DNA of 64,000 nt, from the NCBI GenBank assembly GCA_013200995.1, contig CP053688.1:2232001-2296000 (forward strand), read 5' to 3'. Numbering within the stretch: the stretch's first letter is position 1; the number at the start of each line of letters is the position of its first letter. Source of the DNA: Arthrobacter citreus. Lineage in GTDB: Bacteria; Bacillota; Bacilli; Bacillales; Bacillaceae_G. A program made the translations under genes and the position numbers. This document shows positions 43,901-51,399 of the stretch, in pieces. The notes under the pieces are model-generated. The model had not been told where the DNA came from and made no database searches. It was given only the letters and a program-made list of their open reading frames with translations.

Positions 43901-44530
43901 TTGCTTTTTCCCTTGTTCATCGATTACTTTTTTCTTAATAATTTTATATGGATTAAATTTATTTTTGTCATTTTTAGGATTTTTATCGTGATCATCTACG
44001 TAAACATTTGCATTTATATACGGAAAATTCGCATCATTATATGCCTCATTTAAAAAATCTAATCCATAGTTGAACTCATGATTGCCCAGTGTTGCAATAT
44101 CATATTTCATAATGTTCATTGCTTTAAAGACTGGATGGACTTCTCCCTTTTTTATAGGATCAATTTTAGCTTCATAAGTTCCAAGTGGCGTTCCTTGTAT
44201 TAAATCACCATTATCGACTAACACATTATTTGGAACTTCTTTTCGAGCTTCTTTTACTAATGTAGAAGTTTTAGCCAACCCAACTTTTTCATATGTTGCG
44301 TCTTTGTAGTAATCATAATTTAATAAGTTTGTATGGATATCTGTCGTTTCCATAATACGAAAATTTACTAAATCCTTTTCATCTTTACTTTTTTTGGATG
44401 CCAGCATATTTACAGGTTCAATATCTTTAAGTGCAGCATAAGCCTGCTTACTCACAACAGACATACTTAATAAAGATAAAGCTAACGAAATTGACAACGC
44501 TTTCGAAATTGTACGAGTCTTTCTCCTCAT
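40940..44530 (-). CDS. Secreted bifunctional 2',3'-cyclic nucleotide phosphodiesterase / 5'-nucleotidase (YfkN-like)
   Basis: ATG 44530. The 1196-aa precursor has a signal peptide and two tandem metallophosphoesterase plus 5'-nucleotidase-C units. Unit 1 (about 55-640) shows METTDIHTNLLNYDYY, NGDLIQGTPL, GNHEFNYG and ASGGGNFPG. Unit 2 (about 700-1190) shows GLNDLHGQLD, HAGDMIGGSPL, GNHEFDEG and MNGGGVRSQLDAG. This is the layout of B. subtilis YfkN, a trifunctional nucleotide phosphoesterase that scavenges phosphate and nucleosides. Unlike what I recall for YfkN, it ends GRIQKVN with no LPxTG sorting signal, so it is probably released. Confidence 0.92.
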   Translation of the reverse strand: MRRKTRTISKALSISLALSLLSMSVVSKQAYAALKDIEPVNMLASKKSKDEKDLVNFRIMETTDIHTNLLNYDYYKDATYEKVGLAKTSTLVKEARKEVPNNVLVDNGDLIQGTPLGTYEAKIDPIKKGEVHPVFKAMNIMKYDIATLGNHEFNYGLDFLNEAYNDANFPYINANVYVDDHDKNPKNDKNKFNPYKIIKKKVIDEQGKKQEIKVGFIGFVPPQISEWDKANLDGKVITKNIVETAKKFIPEMRKDGADVIVAMTHSGFNANKENTEDVIYSLSEVPGIDAITFSHTHKVFPAKSETTLDALFLGADKKPLPGIDNSKGTINGVPAVQAGYGGGSLGLIDLTLKKEKGKWSVVNSKSSTREVYVDVKDPATGKTVTESTVASDQNIEKAIKPNHDATVKYVNTAIGSTTDDIHSYFSLIQDDPSIQVVTNAQKWFVEKYIAEKKPEYKELPILSVGAPFKAGRNGVAEYTEIKKGDLTIRSAGDLYLYDNTLKAIKVKGSVVKEWIEMTAGKYNQIDPSKTEEQALLNPAFPVYNFDVIDGVNYQIDVTKPAKYDINGNLVNRNSSRVVNLTYNGQPLDLNQEFIVVTNNYRASGGGNFPGVKGSELVVDSADENRQILMDYISEMKTITPTADNNWSIAPINGNVNVTFTTAPRAEEFIKPNSNISFTNKTDASGFGIFRLQLGNAQKENIKVQLLGLNDLHGQLDTDTKVMLNGQDVLAGSMEYTAAAIKQREATNPNTLLVHAGDMIGGSPLISALFQDEPTVEVMEAMGFDVGTVGNHEFDEGIAELKRMINGGEHPNGTKGYDGMNFPVIAANAYDTATGQLITQPYTIKEVGGKKIGFIGVVTQETPNMIVHKGNETLEIRDEVEAINHYTDILKKQGIKAIVVLAHNPTLQTGKADLYDATDIAEKIDDEVDVIFAAHNHVFNNKEVDNKLIVQAYSYGSAFSDVDLELDAVTGEIVKKEAEVVTVYQKDYTPDPTISSIMKKYEDLIAPIKAEIVGDSMQTLPKGYPSSDSIGDFALGNLIADGMKASMNADFAMMNGGGVRSQLDAGQVTFGDLFAIQPFGNVLNKVMLSGQDIETVLNNQITDKGLDFHIAGFKYTWDSSTRKVVDILLPDGNKIDPNKEYSVVVNNYMYGNIKYGIGELSTNLEVGPEDLQATVDYVKSLPRPFVYEVEGRIQKVN

Positions 44531-44661
44531 TTATATTCCCCTTATAATTTATTAGGATTTAATTAAAAAACACCCCCAAAAATTATTATAAAATTAAAAT
44601 AGGTTAAAATATATTTAATTATACTTAAATTAAGGTTAACGATATCTTAAGGAGAAAACAA

Positions 44662-45594
44662 ATGAATTTAGACCATTTAGCTTATATTGTCGATGTCTCG
44701 AAAACTAAATCGCTATCAATGTCAGCAAAAAACTTATATATTTCTGTTTCTGCAATATCTCAGGCCATAAATAATTTAGAAGAAGAATTCGGATTTAAAA
44801 TTTTTACTCGTTTACGCCATGGAACAATCCCCACACCTGAAGGCGAAAAACTAATCGAAAAATCCGTTACTGTATTGGCACAAGCTGAAAAATTAAAACA
44901 ATTAGCAATAAACAAAAACGAAATACAAAAAGAGATCACAATCGCTTCTGTACCAGGATTAATGCATTATATCGTCAATTTAATTAAACTAATAAAATCA
45001 GAAAGTCCAAACACAAAAATCGAAGTGAATGGCAAAACAACACAAGAGATCATAAATGATGTAAAGCAAAAAAATACAACATTTGGCTTAATTTGGATTT
45101 ATGACAAGTTGCTAAAAACGAATAAAGAAATGGTTTTCGATATTATTCAAGAGGTAAAAATCAATATATGCGTAAGTAAAAAGCACCCGCTTGCTGAATG
45201 TAAGCAATTAACAATAGAGGATTTATCAAACGAAACATTTGTCATTCATGATGAACAAAACATTAGATGGTATTATGATGAATTTTTAAAAAATAAATCA
45301 GAAATTCTATTTAAAACAAATAATATCGAAAGTATTAGAAGCGCTGTCAAAGAAAATATTGCGATAACAATTGGCATAGACTTTGTTGTCCAAAATGAAC
45401 CGCTGATACAATCCGGAGAAGTTAAATCGATCGAACTAATTAATCCTTATCACAGTCCCTTTTATGTTGGATTTGTAACAAATAAGTATCCTCCTCTTTC
45501 ATCTGATGATAAAAAATATATAAATCAATTAAGAAGTGAATTTACCAAAAAGGTAGATCATAAAAATGAGAATTGCTTTAAATACAAATTTTGA
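44662..45594 (+). CDS. LysR-family transcriptional regulator
   Basis: ATG 44662 follows TTAAGGAGAAAACAA. The 310-aa protein has an N-terminal LysR HTH (MNLDHLAYIVDVSKTKSLSMSAKNL, first 60 residues) and an effector domain. It is divergent from the nucleotidase gene, with a 131-bp AT-rich shared promoter region containing several A/T-T-N11-A-like half sites. That arrangement is suggestive of regulation of its neighbour, but I cannot prove it. Confidence 0.9.
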   Translation: MNLDHLAYIVDVSKTKSLSMSAKNLYISVSAISQAINNLEEEFGFKIFTRLRHGTIPTPEGEKLIEKSVTVLAQAEKLKQLAINKNEIQKEITIASVPGLMHYIVNLIKLIKSESPNTKIEVNGKTTQEIINDVKQKNTTFGLIWIYDKLLKTNKEMVFDIIQEVKINICVSKKHPLAECKQLTIEDLSNETFVIHDEQNIRWYYDEFLKNKSEILFKTNNIESIRSAVKENIAITIGIDFVVQNEPLIQSGEVKSIELINPYHSPFYVGFVTNKYPPLSSDDKKYINQLRSEFTKKVDHKNENCFKYKF

Positions 45595-45606
45595 TTAAAT
45601 CTAAAA

Positions 45607-45651
45607 AAAGCTAATTTATAAGGTAGAAGTTACCTTATAAATCAGGCTTTA
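45607..45651 (+). terminator. Terminator of the LysR gene
   Basis: ATTTATAAGGTA-GAAG-TTACCTTATAAAT extended by AAAGC / GCTTT; strong hairpin just after the stop. No long T-run. Confidence 0.75.
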
Positions 45652-45674
45652 AGTATACATAAGTATTTCACAGC

Positions 45675-46110
45675 CTAATGATACTCACAAGCCAAACCGC
45701 ATGAGCAACGATTTTTCCCAAATAACAGATGATATAATGCCGGGAATTCCTGATTGACTCGTTGAACTTCAGCAGCAAACTCCTTACTATCCTTTGGTAC
45801 ATTAGAAAGTGCGTCCGCTTTTTCTTGAGAATCAATATTAGCTCCAGGTGGCACGAACTCATTTGGTGCAATCTGCAATCCATTTGTAACGACTGCATTA
45901 TAAGAAATACATGCTCCTTTTCCAATAATTGCGGTATAAACGATCGTATTAAAGCCAACGAATACTTTGTCAGAAATATAGCATGGGCCATGAATAAGCG
46001 CACCGTGAGCAACTGTCACTTCATTTCCAATGTAGATAGAGTACTTTTTTTTATCAACTGTAATTCTTTTATTTACTATTCCATGTAAAACTACTCGATC
46101 TTTTACTTAA
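45675..46110 (-). pseudogene. 5'-truncated gamma-carbonic-anhydrase-like (left-handed beta-helix) gene
   Basis: The frame encodes VVLHGIVNKRITVDKKKYS, then IYIGNEVTVAHGALIHGPCYI and GFNTIVYTAIIGKGACISYN, the hexapeptide repeats and zinc-type histidines (AHGALIHG) of gamma-carbonic anhydrases. A tail ends CSCGLACEYH. It opens directly after a TAA near 46110, with no start codon or ribosome site before a possible GTG at 46019. The first 50-60 residues of the usual fold are absent, so I read it as a decayed gene. A shortened functional product from 46019 is possible. Confidence 0.65.
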
Positions 46111-46145
46111 GAAACTAATTTGAGAAACTCTTTTTTCAACAATTA

Positions 46146-46185
46146 GAAAAAGCACCTAATCTTTTTTTGATCAGGTGCTTTTTTA
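46146..46185 (-). terminator. Terminator of the Rieske/demethylase operon
   Basis: AAGCACCTGATC / GATTAGGTGCTT stem with a wobble and an A7 loop, T-runs on both sides, 12 nt after the stop at 46197. Confidence 0.85.
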
Positions 46186-46196
46186 GTCTATGTCAC

Positions 46197-48185
46197 TTAT
46201 ACATGAACTCCAGAAGAAACAACTCCTATTTCAAGAGCTGATGTCAACCCTTCGTACGTTGCTTCTTCAATTGTACGTGGAGCAAGACAGTCCCCTATTT
46301 GTCTAACGACTGGAGCCATATGTTTCACTTGTTCATACAACTCATAATTAGGTACACGTCCCATTGCAAGTACAATCGTATCCCACTTTTCTATTAATTC
46401 CGTCTCATGCGTAAAAAGATTTCTCAATTTGACTTGATTATTATGAATACCGCCAAAATCAAAATGCGGGCGAACGTCTACTTTTAATTGGTAGAGTCTT
46501 TTTAAATATTCATTTACTAAATATGAATGTAATTCTTTTCCTATATGTACCTTAGCGGAAAACAAGGTAACATCGTGATTTTTTTCCTTTAAGTGGATAG
46601 CAGCTTCTATACCTGGCCAATCACCAATTAAATCAAAGACTAATACGCGTCTTCCAATTTGTATAGAATTTCCGCTGAAAAGATCATCTACTGTTATGAT
46701 TCGTGGATCACCGATGCCTTCTACATGTGGAAAGTATGGTCTAGATCCTACTGCACAAATAATCACATCTGGTTTTATCTCTGATATTTTATCAAAAGTA
46801 ATTTTCTTGCCAAGTTGAACATCAATCTTACTATTAGATAGCTTCCTTATATAATTGTCTAACATCGTTTCAGCTACTTCATGACGCATAGGAGCCTTTC
46901 TCATTTTTCTTAGTAATCCGCCAATCTCATCACTCTGTTCAACCAGAATTACTTCATGCCCTTCACCGTCTGCTGTTAAAGCGGCATGTAAACCAGCAGG
47001 TCCTGCACCTATGACAAGCACTTTTTGCTTTGCTCTTACGCTTTGGACAAGTGGTAATAATTCTTTTTCTTTACCCGCCATCGGATTTTGCACACATCCA
47101 ATTGGCAAACCTTTAGAATAGTGACCAATGCAAGCTTGTATACATCCTAAGCACGCATCAATTGAATGTAGGTCTCCACTCATTGCTTTATTCGGTAATT
47201 CAGGATCAACGATTAAAGCTCGAGTCATACCGACAACATCCGCTTTACCAGAACCAACTATTTTATCTGCTTCCATAGGGTCGATAATTCGGGAGCCGAC
47301 AAAAACTGGAACCGCACCAGCCATCCGAATTTTAAATGAATGTGCAGAATTATAAGCATGTTTGATTGGTGAAGGTGGAACTATATGAGTTGATCCTGCG
47401 TATGTACTTGAGTCACCAGATGTTACATTTATAAAATCTACTCGAACATTTTCAACTAAATGTTCAACGATTTTCACCGCGTCTGTTACTTTCGTTCCGT
47501 CCATTGTCATTTCATCTGCACTCATTCGAATACCTACAGTAAAATCTTCGCCAACATTATCCCAAATACTTTGTAATATTTCTACAATAAAACGCATTCT
47601 ATTTTCAAAGGTTCCCCCGTATTCATCAGTTCGACGGTTAGTATGGCTCGACCAAAATTGAGCTGGTAAATAGCCATGGGAACAACAAACTTCTACTCCG
47701 TCGAGACCGGCTTTTTTAGCTAATAAGGCTGAATAAGCATACCCTTTTATAACATCTTTAATTTCTTCAATGTTCATTGGTCTAGGCATTATTCCAAAGC
47801 GAAAACTTGGCTCTGAAGAAGGTGCCCAAGCAGCATTACGATAATCGCTTGATACGACTTCTCTACCGCCATGAAATAGTTGACTAAACACTTTCGTCCC
47901 ATATTGATGAAGTTGTTTTGCGATTTCTGTGTATGCTGGTATCACTTTTTCATCAAACCCTGCAATCGTATGAGAAGTAAGCATGCCCGAAGAGTGAACT
48001 GCAGCCGCTTCTAGAATAATAAGTCCCGCTCCACCCTTCGCACGCGCAACGTGATAGGCAGTCATTTCAGGAGTGGGAATGCCATTTTCTACATAATTAG
48101 TTTGATGTGCTGTCGATAAAATTCTATTTTTAAGTTCGGTATTTCCAATTGTCACTTGTGAGAATAGGTGCTTAAATTGAGTCAT
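46197..48185 (-). CDS. FMN / 4Fe-4S / FAD oxidoreductase of the TMADH-DgcA-StcD type (N-demethylase candidate)
   Basis: The 662-aa protein joins an old-yellow-enzyme-like FMN barrel (about 1-370; HGGREV near 105, HTNRRTDEYGG near 183) and an iron-sulfur site CLGCIQACIGH (near 345) with a fourth Cys in IGCVQNP. A C-terminal FAD/NAD unit follows, with VLVIGAGPAGLHAAL near 392. This is the architecture of trimethylamine and dimethylglycine dehydrogenases, the stachydrine demethylase StcD and 2,4-dienoyl-CoA reductases. Cotranscription with a Rieske oxygenase and an SSF transporter favours a role in removing N-methyl groups. It is the last gene of the operon. Confidence 0.82.
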   Translation of the reverse strand: MTQFKHLFSQVTIGNTELKNRILSTAHQTNYVENGIPTPEMTAYHVARAKGGAGLIILEAAAVHSSGMLTSHTIAGFDEKVIPAYTEIAKQLHQYGTKVFSQLFHGGREVVSSDYRNAAWAPSSEPSFRFGIMPRPMNIEEIKDVIKGYAYSALLAKKAGLDGVEVCCSHGYLPAQFWSSHTNRRTDEYGGTFENRMRFIVEILQSIWDNVGEDFTVGIRMSADEMTMDGTKVTDAVKIVEHLVENVRVDFINVTSGDSSTYAGSTHIVPPSPIKHAYNSAHSFKIRMAGAVPVFVGSRIIDPMEADKIVGSGKADVVGMTRALIVDPELPNKAMSGDLHSIDACLGCIQACIGHYSKGLPIGCVQNPMAGKEKELLPLVQSVRAKQKVLVIGAGPAGLHAALTADGEGHEVILVEQSDEIGGLLRKMRKAPMRHEVAETMLDNYIRKLSNSKIDVQLGKKITFDKISEIKPDVIICAVGSRPYFPHVEGIGDPRIITVDDLFSGNSIQIGRRVLVFDLIGDWPGIEAAIHLKEKNHDVTLFSAKVHIGKELHSYLVNEYLKRLYQLKVDVRPHFDFGGIHNNQVKLRNLFTHETELIEKWDTIVLAMGRVPNYELYEQVKHMAPVVRQIGDCLAPRTIEEATYEGLTSALEIGVVSSGVHV

Positions 48186-48218
48186 AATTGACCACTTCCT
48201 TTCTCCTAAAATACACCC

Positions 48219-49709
48219 TTAAACATTTTCTCGAAAATTAGTAAGCATTCGATCGTTCTTTTCTGCTACAAATTTAGTCTTTCTTGTAACTCTACTTACT
48301 ACTAGCGTTACTGCAAAATTAATAACCATTACAACTAAACCAACATCAATATCTTGTATGACATGAGGAAACGAAGGAAACAGAGTCGCTAACGTTGTGC
48401 CAGTTGTTGTAGAATAAGTAACTGCTGCAACTCCGATTATAATGCCAGCAGCCGCTCCTTGAACTGTTACTGGATTCTTCTTCCAAAGACTAAAATACAA
48501 TGCTGGGAACAACTGCGCCATAAAGCTATATGCCATAATATACAGTGTCATAATTGTATCGCCACCATTTAACGTAAAATAGAGTGTTACTAGTGCAAGT
48601 ATAGGTACTAAAACTCGAGTTAGTTTAATAAGCTGGTCATCTGTTGTATTTGGTTTCAACGCTTTGTAAACATTTTTAGATAATATTGTAGCGGCGGATG
48701 TTAAGACTAATGAACTTGGTATTAATGCTGCTAATGCTCCTGCTGCGCCAATTACTCCTACAAACCAAGGATCAAACGAAATTTTAGCGAGTTTAAATAA
48801 TGCTAAATCTACGTCTCCACCTTTTAAAGATGGAACTTGAAGAATTGCAGCGAATCCAACAAATAAAGAAAAGACAATTATAATTTGATAGATTGGCATA
48901 AAAGCTGCATTCCAACGAAGTGCTTTTGCACTCTTTGAAGAAAAAATCCCCATAAGCATATGTGGAAACATATAGAATGAAAGGGCTAACATAATACTAG
49001 TTGTAATAAACCAAGATACACTTAAACCTTTTTCAGGAAATAACATCAAATCAGGTTTAGCAGTTTGGATTGCCTCAAACATTGGATGAAAACCACCGTA
49101 ATAATGTACAGGAAAATAGATTCCTACGAAGATGACAACAAATAAAATCAGAGTATCCTTAATAACAGCAGTCCAAGCAGAACCATGAATGCCCGAAACT
49201 GTTACATAAATTGTGATCGTAATGACAGCAATCGTAATCGCAATACTCTGCGGGATTTTTCCATAAGATGCCTCTGAAACAATAATACCTAACCCTTTCA
49301 ATTGCATTGTTAAATATGGAATAATAGAAATGATACTAATGACTGAAACGAGAATTCCTAGTGCTGAACTATTATACTTTTTCGTATAAAAATCAGATTG
49401 TGATACAACATTATTTTCTTTTGCATACTTCCAGACTGGCGGTAACAGCCAATAAGCTACAATAAAATAAAAGGCATTAAAGGCATATACTGCCGGCATT
49501 CCAAATGAATAAGCACTTCCCGATGCCCCCATAAATGTAAACGTCGTAAACATTTCTCCTGCCAACAAGAGAAACACAAAAAGAGAACCAAAACCTCGTC
49601 CACCAATTGACCACTGCTCAAAAGTCATCTCTTTACCTTTACGTGCTTGTAAACCTAACCAAATGGATAAAGCTAAAAAGCCAAGAATTATGATTAGTGC
49701 GGAATTCAC
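48219..49709 (-). CDS. Sodium:solute symporter (SSF family)
   Basis: The 496-aa protein has about 13 membrane segments and SSF-family features: GGRGFGSLFVFLLLAGEMFT near the N-terminus and GAAGALAALIPSSLVLTSAA near residue 320. It overlaps the DUF3311 gene by 4 nt. SSF permeases import amino acids, betaines or organic acids with sodium. The operon context suggests a quaternary amine such as a betaine. Confidence 0.9.
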   Translation of the reverse strand: MNSALIIILGFLALSIWLGLQARKGKEMTFEQWSIGGRGFGSLFVFLLLAGEMFTTFTFMGASGSAYSFGMPAVYAFNAFYFIVAYWLLPPVWKYAKENNVVSQSDFYTKKYNSSALGILVSVISIISIIPYLTMQLKGLGIIVSEASYGKIPQSIAITIAVITITIYVTVSGIHGSAWTAVIKDTLILFVVIFVGIYFPVHYYGGFHPMFEAIQTAKPDLMLFPEKGLSVSWFITTSIMLALSFYMFPHMLMGIFSSKSAKALRWNAAFMPIYQIIIVFSLFVGFAAILQVPSLKGGDVDLALFKLAKISFDPWFVGVIGAAGALAALIPSSLVLTSAATILSKNVYKALKPNTTDDQLIKLTRVLVPILALVTLYFTLNGGDTIMTLYIMAYSFMAQLFPALYFSLWKKNPVTVQGAAAGIIIGVAAVTYSTTTGTTLATLFPSFPHVIQDIDVGLVVMVINFAVTLVVSRVTRKTKFVAEKNDRMLTNFRENV

Positions 49710-49900
49710 TCTTGCTCGCCCCCTTTATTAGCAGGATCTAACTTATTCACAATTAATAAAAATATTGATGTAAGAAAAACCCATAGAATCGTCCAAAAGA
49801 GAACAAATGGCATTCCAAGAACATATGGCTCGACTTTATTAATAACCGTGAGCGATCCAATAGCTGGTATCGCACTTAATATGTACAGTAATTTTTTCAT
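49706..49900 (-). CDS. DUF3311 small membrane protein, SSF partner
   Basis: ATG 49900 follows GGGGAGGGTATCAA. The 64-aa product has two membrane helices and the VEPYVLGMPFVLFWTILW segment typical of DUF3311 proteins, which regularly precede SSF symporter genes (for example yhjC-yhjB in B. subtilis). It is presumably an accessory subunit of the symporter, with a 4-nt overlap into it. Confidence 0.9.
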   Translation of the reverse strand: MKKLLYILSAIPAIGSLTVINKVEPYVLGMPFVLFWTILWVFLTSIFLLIVNKLDPANKGGEQE

Positions 49901-50132
49901 TTGATACCCTCCCCTTCTTTATCCTGAGACTAGATAAATATGAAAAATACTTTTGATAGATTAAGACAACAACTATAAAATAAAACGCTTTCAAAGTATC
50001 GAACAAAAAAGAAAAGCCGAGTATTATCAATAGGAAAACTATAAATACTTAGCTTTTTAAAACGCTTATAATTTAAAATTTAAACAACGAATAGGAATCT
50101 ATCATTTTTACAACCCTAAAAGAACTCCAATA
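49901..50132 (-). other. Gap between Rieske gene and transporter genes, with hairpin and cre-like site
   Basis: The minus-strand hairpin AAAAGCTAAGTATT / AATACTCGGCTTTT (50057-50044 with 50025-50012) followed by TTTTTT looks like a terminator or partial attenuator after the Rieske gene. TGAAAGCGTTTTAT (about 49984-49997, minus strand) partly resembles a cre site. No -24/-12 promoter is visible here, so the transporter genes probably read from the Rieske promoter or from an unseen sigma-A promoter. Confidence 0.5.
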
Positions 50133-51158
50133 TCACTCGATCGCTTCTTTAATCATCTCGTGAAAATGTTGCATCGCATTCTCAGTAGGTGAATAAATAC
50201 CATTTTCAAATGCATTAGAATGTAAACCAGATTGCAATAATTCTACTAAATCAAAATCCTCTTCTCGCACTTGATCAACAAATTTAATCATTTCCTCTTC
50301 TTCTTTTGAAATTTCTTCATTCATAAAGAAATAGCGATATACTGCCAATGTTTGGTTTGCATCAATAGGAATTAGTTGTGTTGTCGTCATATTTCCACTA
50401 CCAGAATATACACTCAACATCATATTTGGCCAAATCCAGTAGAAACGTGTTAAGCTTTCCTCCTGGTTTTTTACATTTGAACATTGGTAAGAGAATTTAT
50501 CACAAGGAACGATGCTATAATTCGATAAATCAAATGTTTTCGAAAATGATGGATGTGCAACTGGACAATGATCGCACTCTAAAAAATTATCAACAACTGC
50601 TTTCCAATTAGCCTTAATCAGGCGTCGGTTTTCTTTTACTAATTGTAATGAATCCATAAAAGGGTAACGACTTAGTTCGTTTACTAATTCTCCATATTCA
50701 ACAGAAAATGCTGGAGCTTCCATATTTAAGTTTACAAAGATCATAGAACGATGTATTTCTAATTGAATCGACTTCAAACAGTTATATTCTCCTAAATCAA
50801 TATTTTTAAAGTTTGGAGCACGATTTACATGCCCATCCAACTTAAATGTCCAGCCATGATAAATACATTGCAGAATTTTTTTATTTCCTGATTCACTCTG
50901 CTCCACCTTTGTACCACGATGTGGGCAAATATTATAAAAAGCGCGTATTTTACCATCATTAGCATGTGTAACTAAAATAGATTCGCCAGCAACCTCAAAA
51001 GTGAAAAAATCACCAACATTTTTAACTTGACTAGTATGGCCAACAAATATCCAATTTTTACTGAAGATTTTTTTTCTTTCTGTGTCAAATATCTCTTGGC
51101 TTACGTACGTTTTATACGGCAATGAAGTTTGTAAAGTTTGTGTTTCCCTTATAGACAT
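50133..51158 (-). CDS. Rieske-type oxygenase alpha subunit (GbcA/Stc2/CntA-like)
   Basis: The 341-aa protein has the Rieske [2Fe-2S] motif CPHRG with CIYHGW (Cys-x-His near 79, Cys-x2-His near 99) and the mononuclear iron site NWKAVVDNFLECDHCPVAHP (near 188-200). The NFLExxHCPxAHP form is typical of the quaternary-amine subgroup: glycine betaine monooxygenase GbcA, stachydrine demethylase Stc2 and carnitine oxygenase CntA. Such enzymes need an electron-transfer reductase. None is next to it, so one must be encoded elsewhere or replaced by the operon flavoprotein. A -24/-12 promoter lies 80 bp upstream. Confidence 0.9.
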   Translation of the reverse strand: MSIRETQTLQTSLPYKTYVSQEIFDTERKKIFSKNWIFVGHTSQVKNVGDFFTFEVAGESILVTHANDGKIRAFYNICPHRGTKVEQSESGNKKILQCIYHGWTFKLDGHVNRAPNFKNIDLGEYNCLKSIQLEIHRSMIFVNLNMEAPAFSVEYGELVNELSRYPFMDSLQLVKENRRLIKANWKAVVDNFLECDHCPVAHPSFSKTFDLSNYSIVPCDKFSYQCSNVKNQEESLTRFYWIWPNMMLSVYSGSGNMTTTQLIPIDANQTLAVYRYFFMNEEISKEEEEMIKFVDQVREEDFDLVELLQSGLHSNAFENGIYSPTENAMQHFHEMIKEAIE

Positions 51159-51236
51159 AATAATGATTCCTCCTTTTAGCTTTATGATTAGTTGGATTTC
51201 AGTTGAAACTTAATCCTTCCTTTATTAATTAACTTA

Positions 51237-51253
51237 AGCAAGAATTATGCCAA
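51237..51253 (-). promoter_or_regulatory. Sigma-54 -24/-12 promoter of the Rieske operon
   Basis: Minus strand TTGGCATAATTCTTGCT matches YTGGCACGRNNNTTGCW except for two bases; GG and GC are 10 nt apart as required. Confidence 0.88.
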
Positions 51254-51327
51254 TATTGGATTTCGTTGTATGTATGGAGATAACACTATTTATCTATTTT
51301 CAAACCATAATAATTATCTTATAATTT

Positions 51328-51352
51328 ACTCAATTCAGTCAATTTTAACTCA
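51328..51352. promoter_or_regulatory. Candidate enhancer (UAS 1), ACTCA-N15-ACTCA
   Basis: ACTCA at 51328-51332 and 51348-51352, 20 bp apart, 75 bp upstream of the -24/-12 promoter and just before the activator gene. The same pair with the same spacing occurs at 58709-58733 and 62280-62304. Flanking bases are also alike (GTCAA and TTAACTCA are shared with UAS 2). Confidence 0.75.
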
Positions 51353-51399
51353 ACTTACTATTTTTGAGATTAACACTGTTTTTAGAGGAGGTTTTAGTT

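Noticed and set aside
45668..46012. Alternative 114-codon frame overlapping the carbonic-anhydrase remnant
   Set aside because: The competing frame encodes recognisable hexapeptide repeats; this one has no recognisable features.
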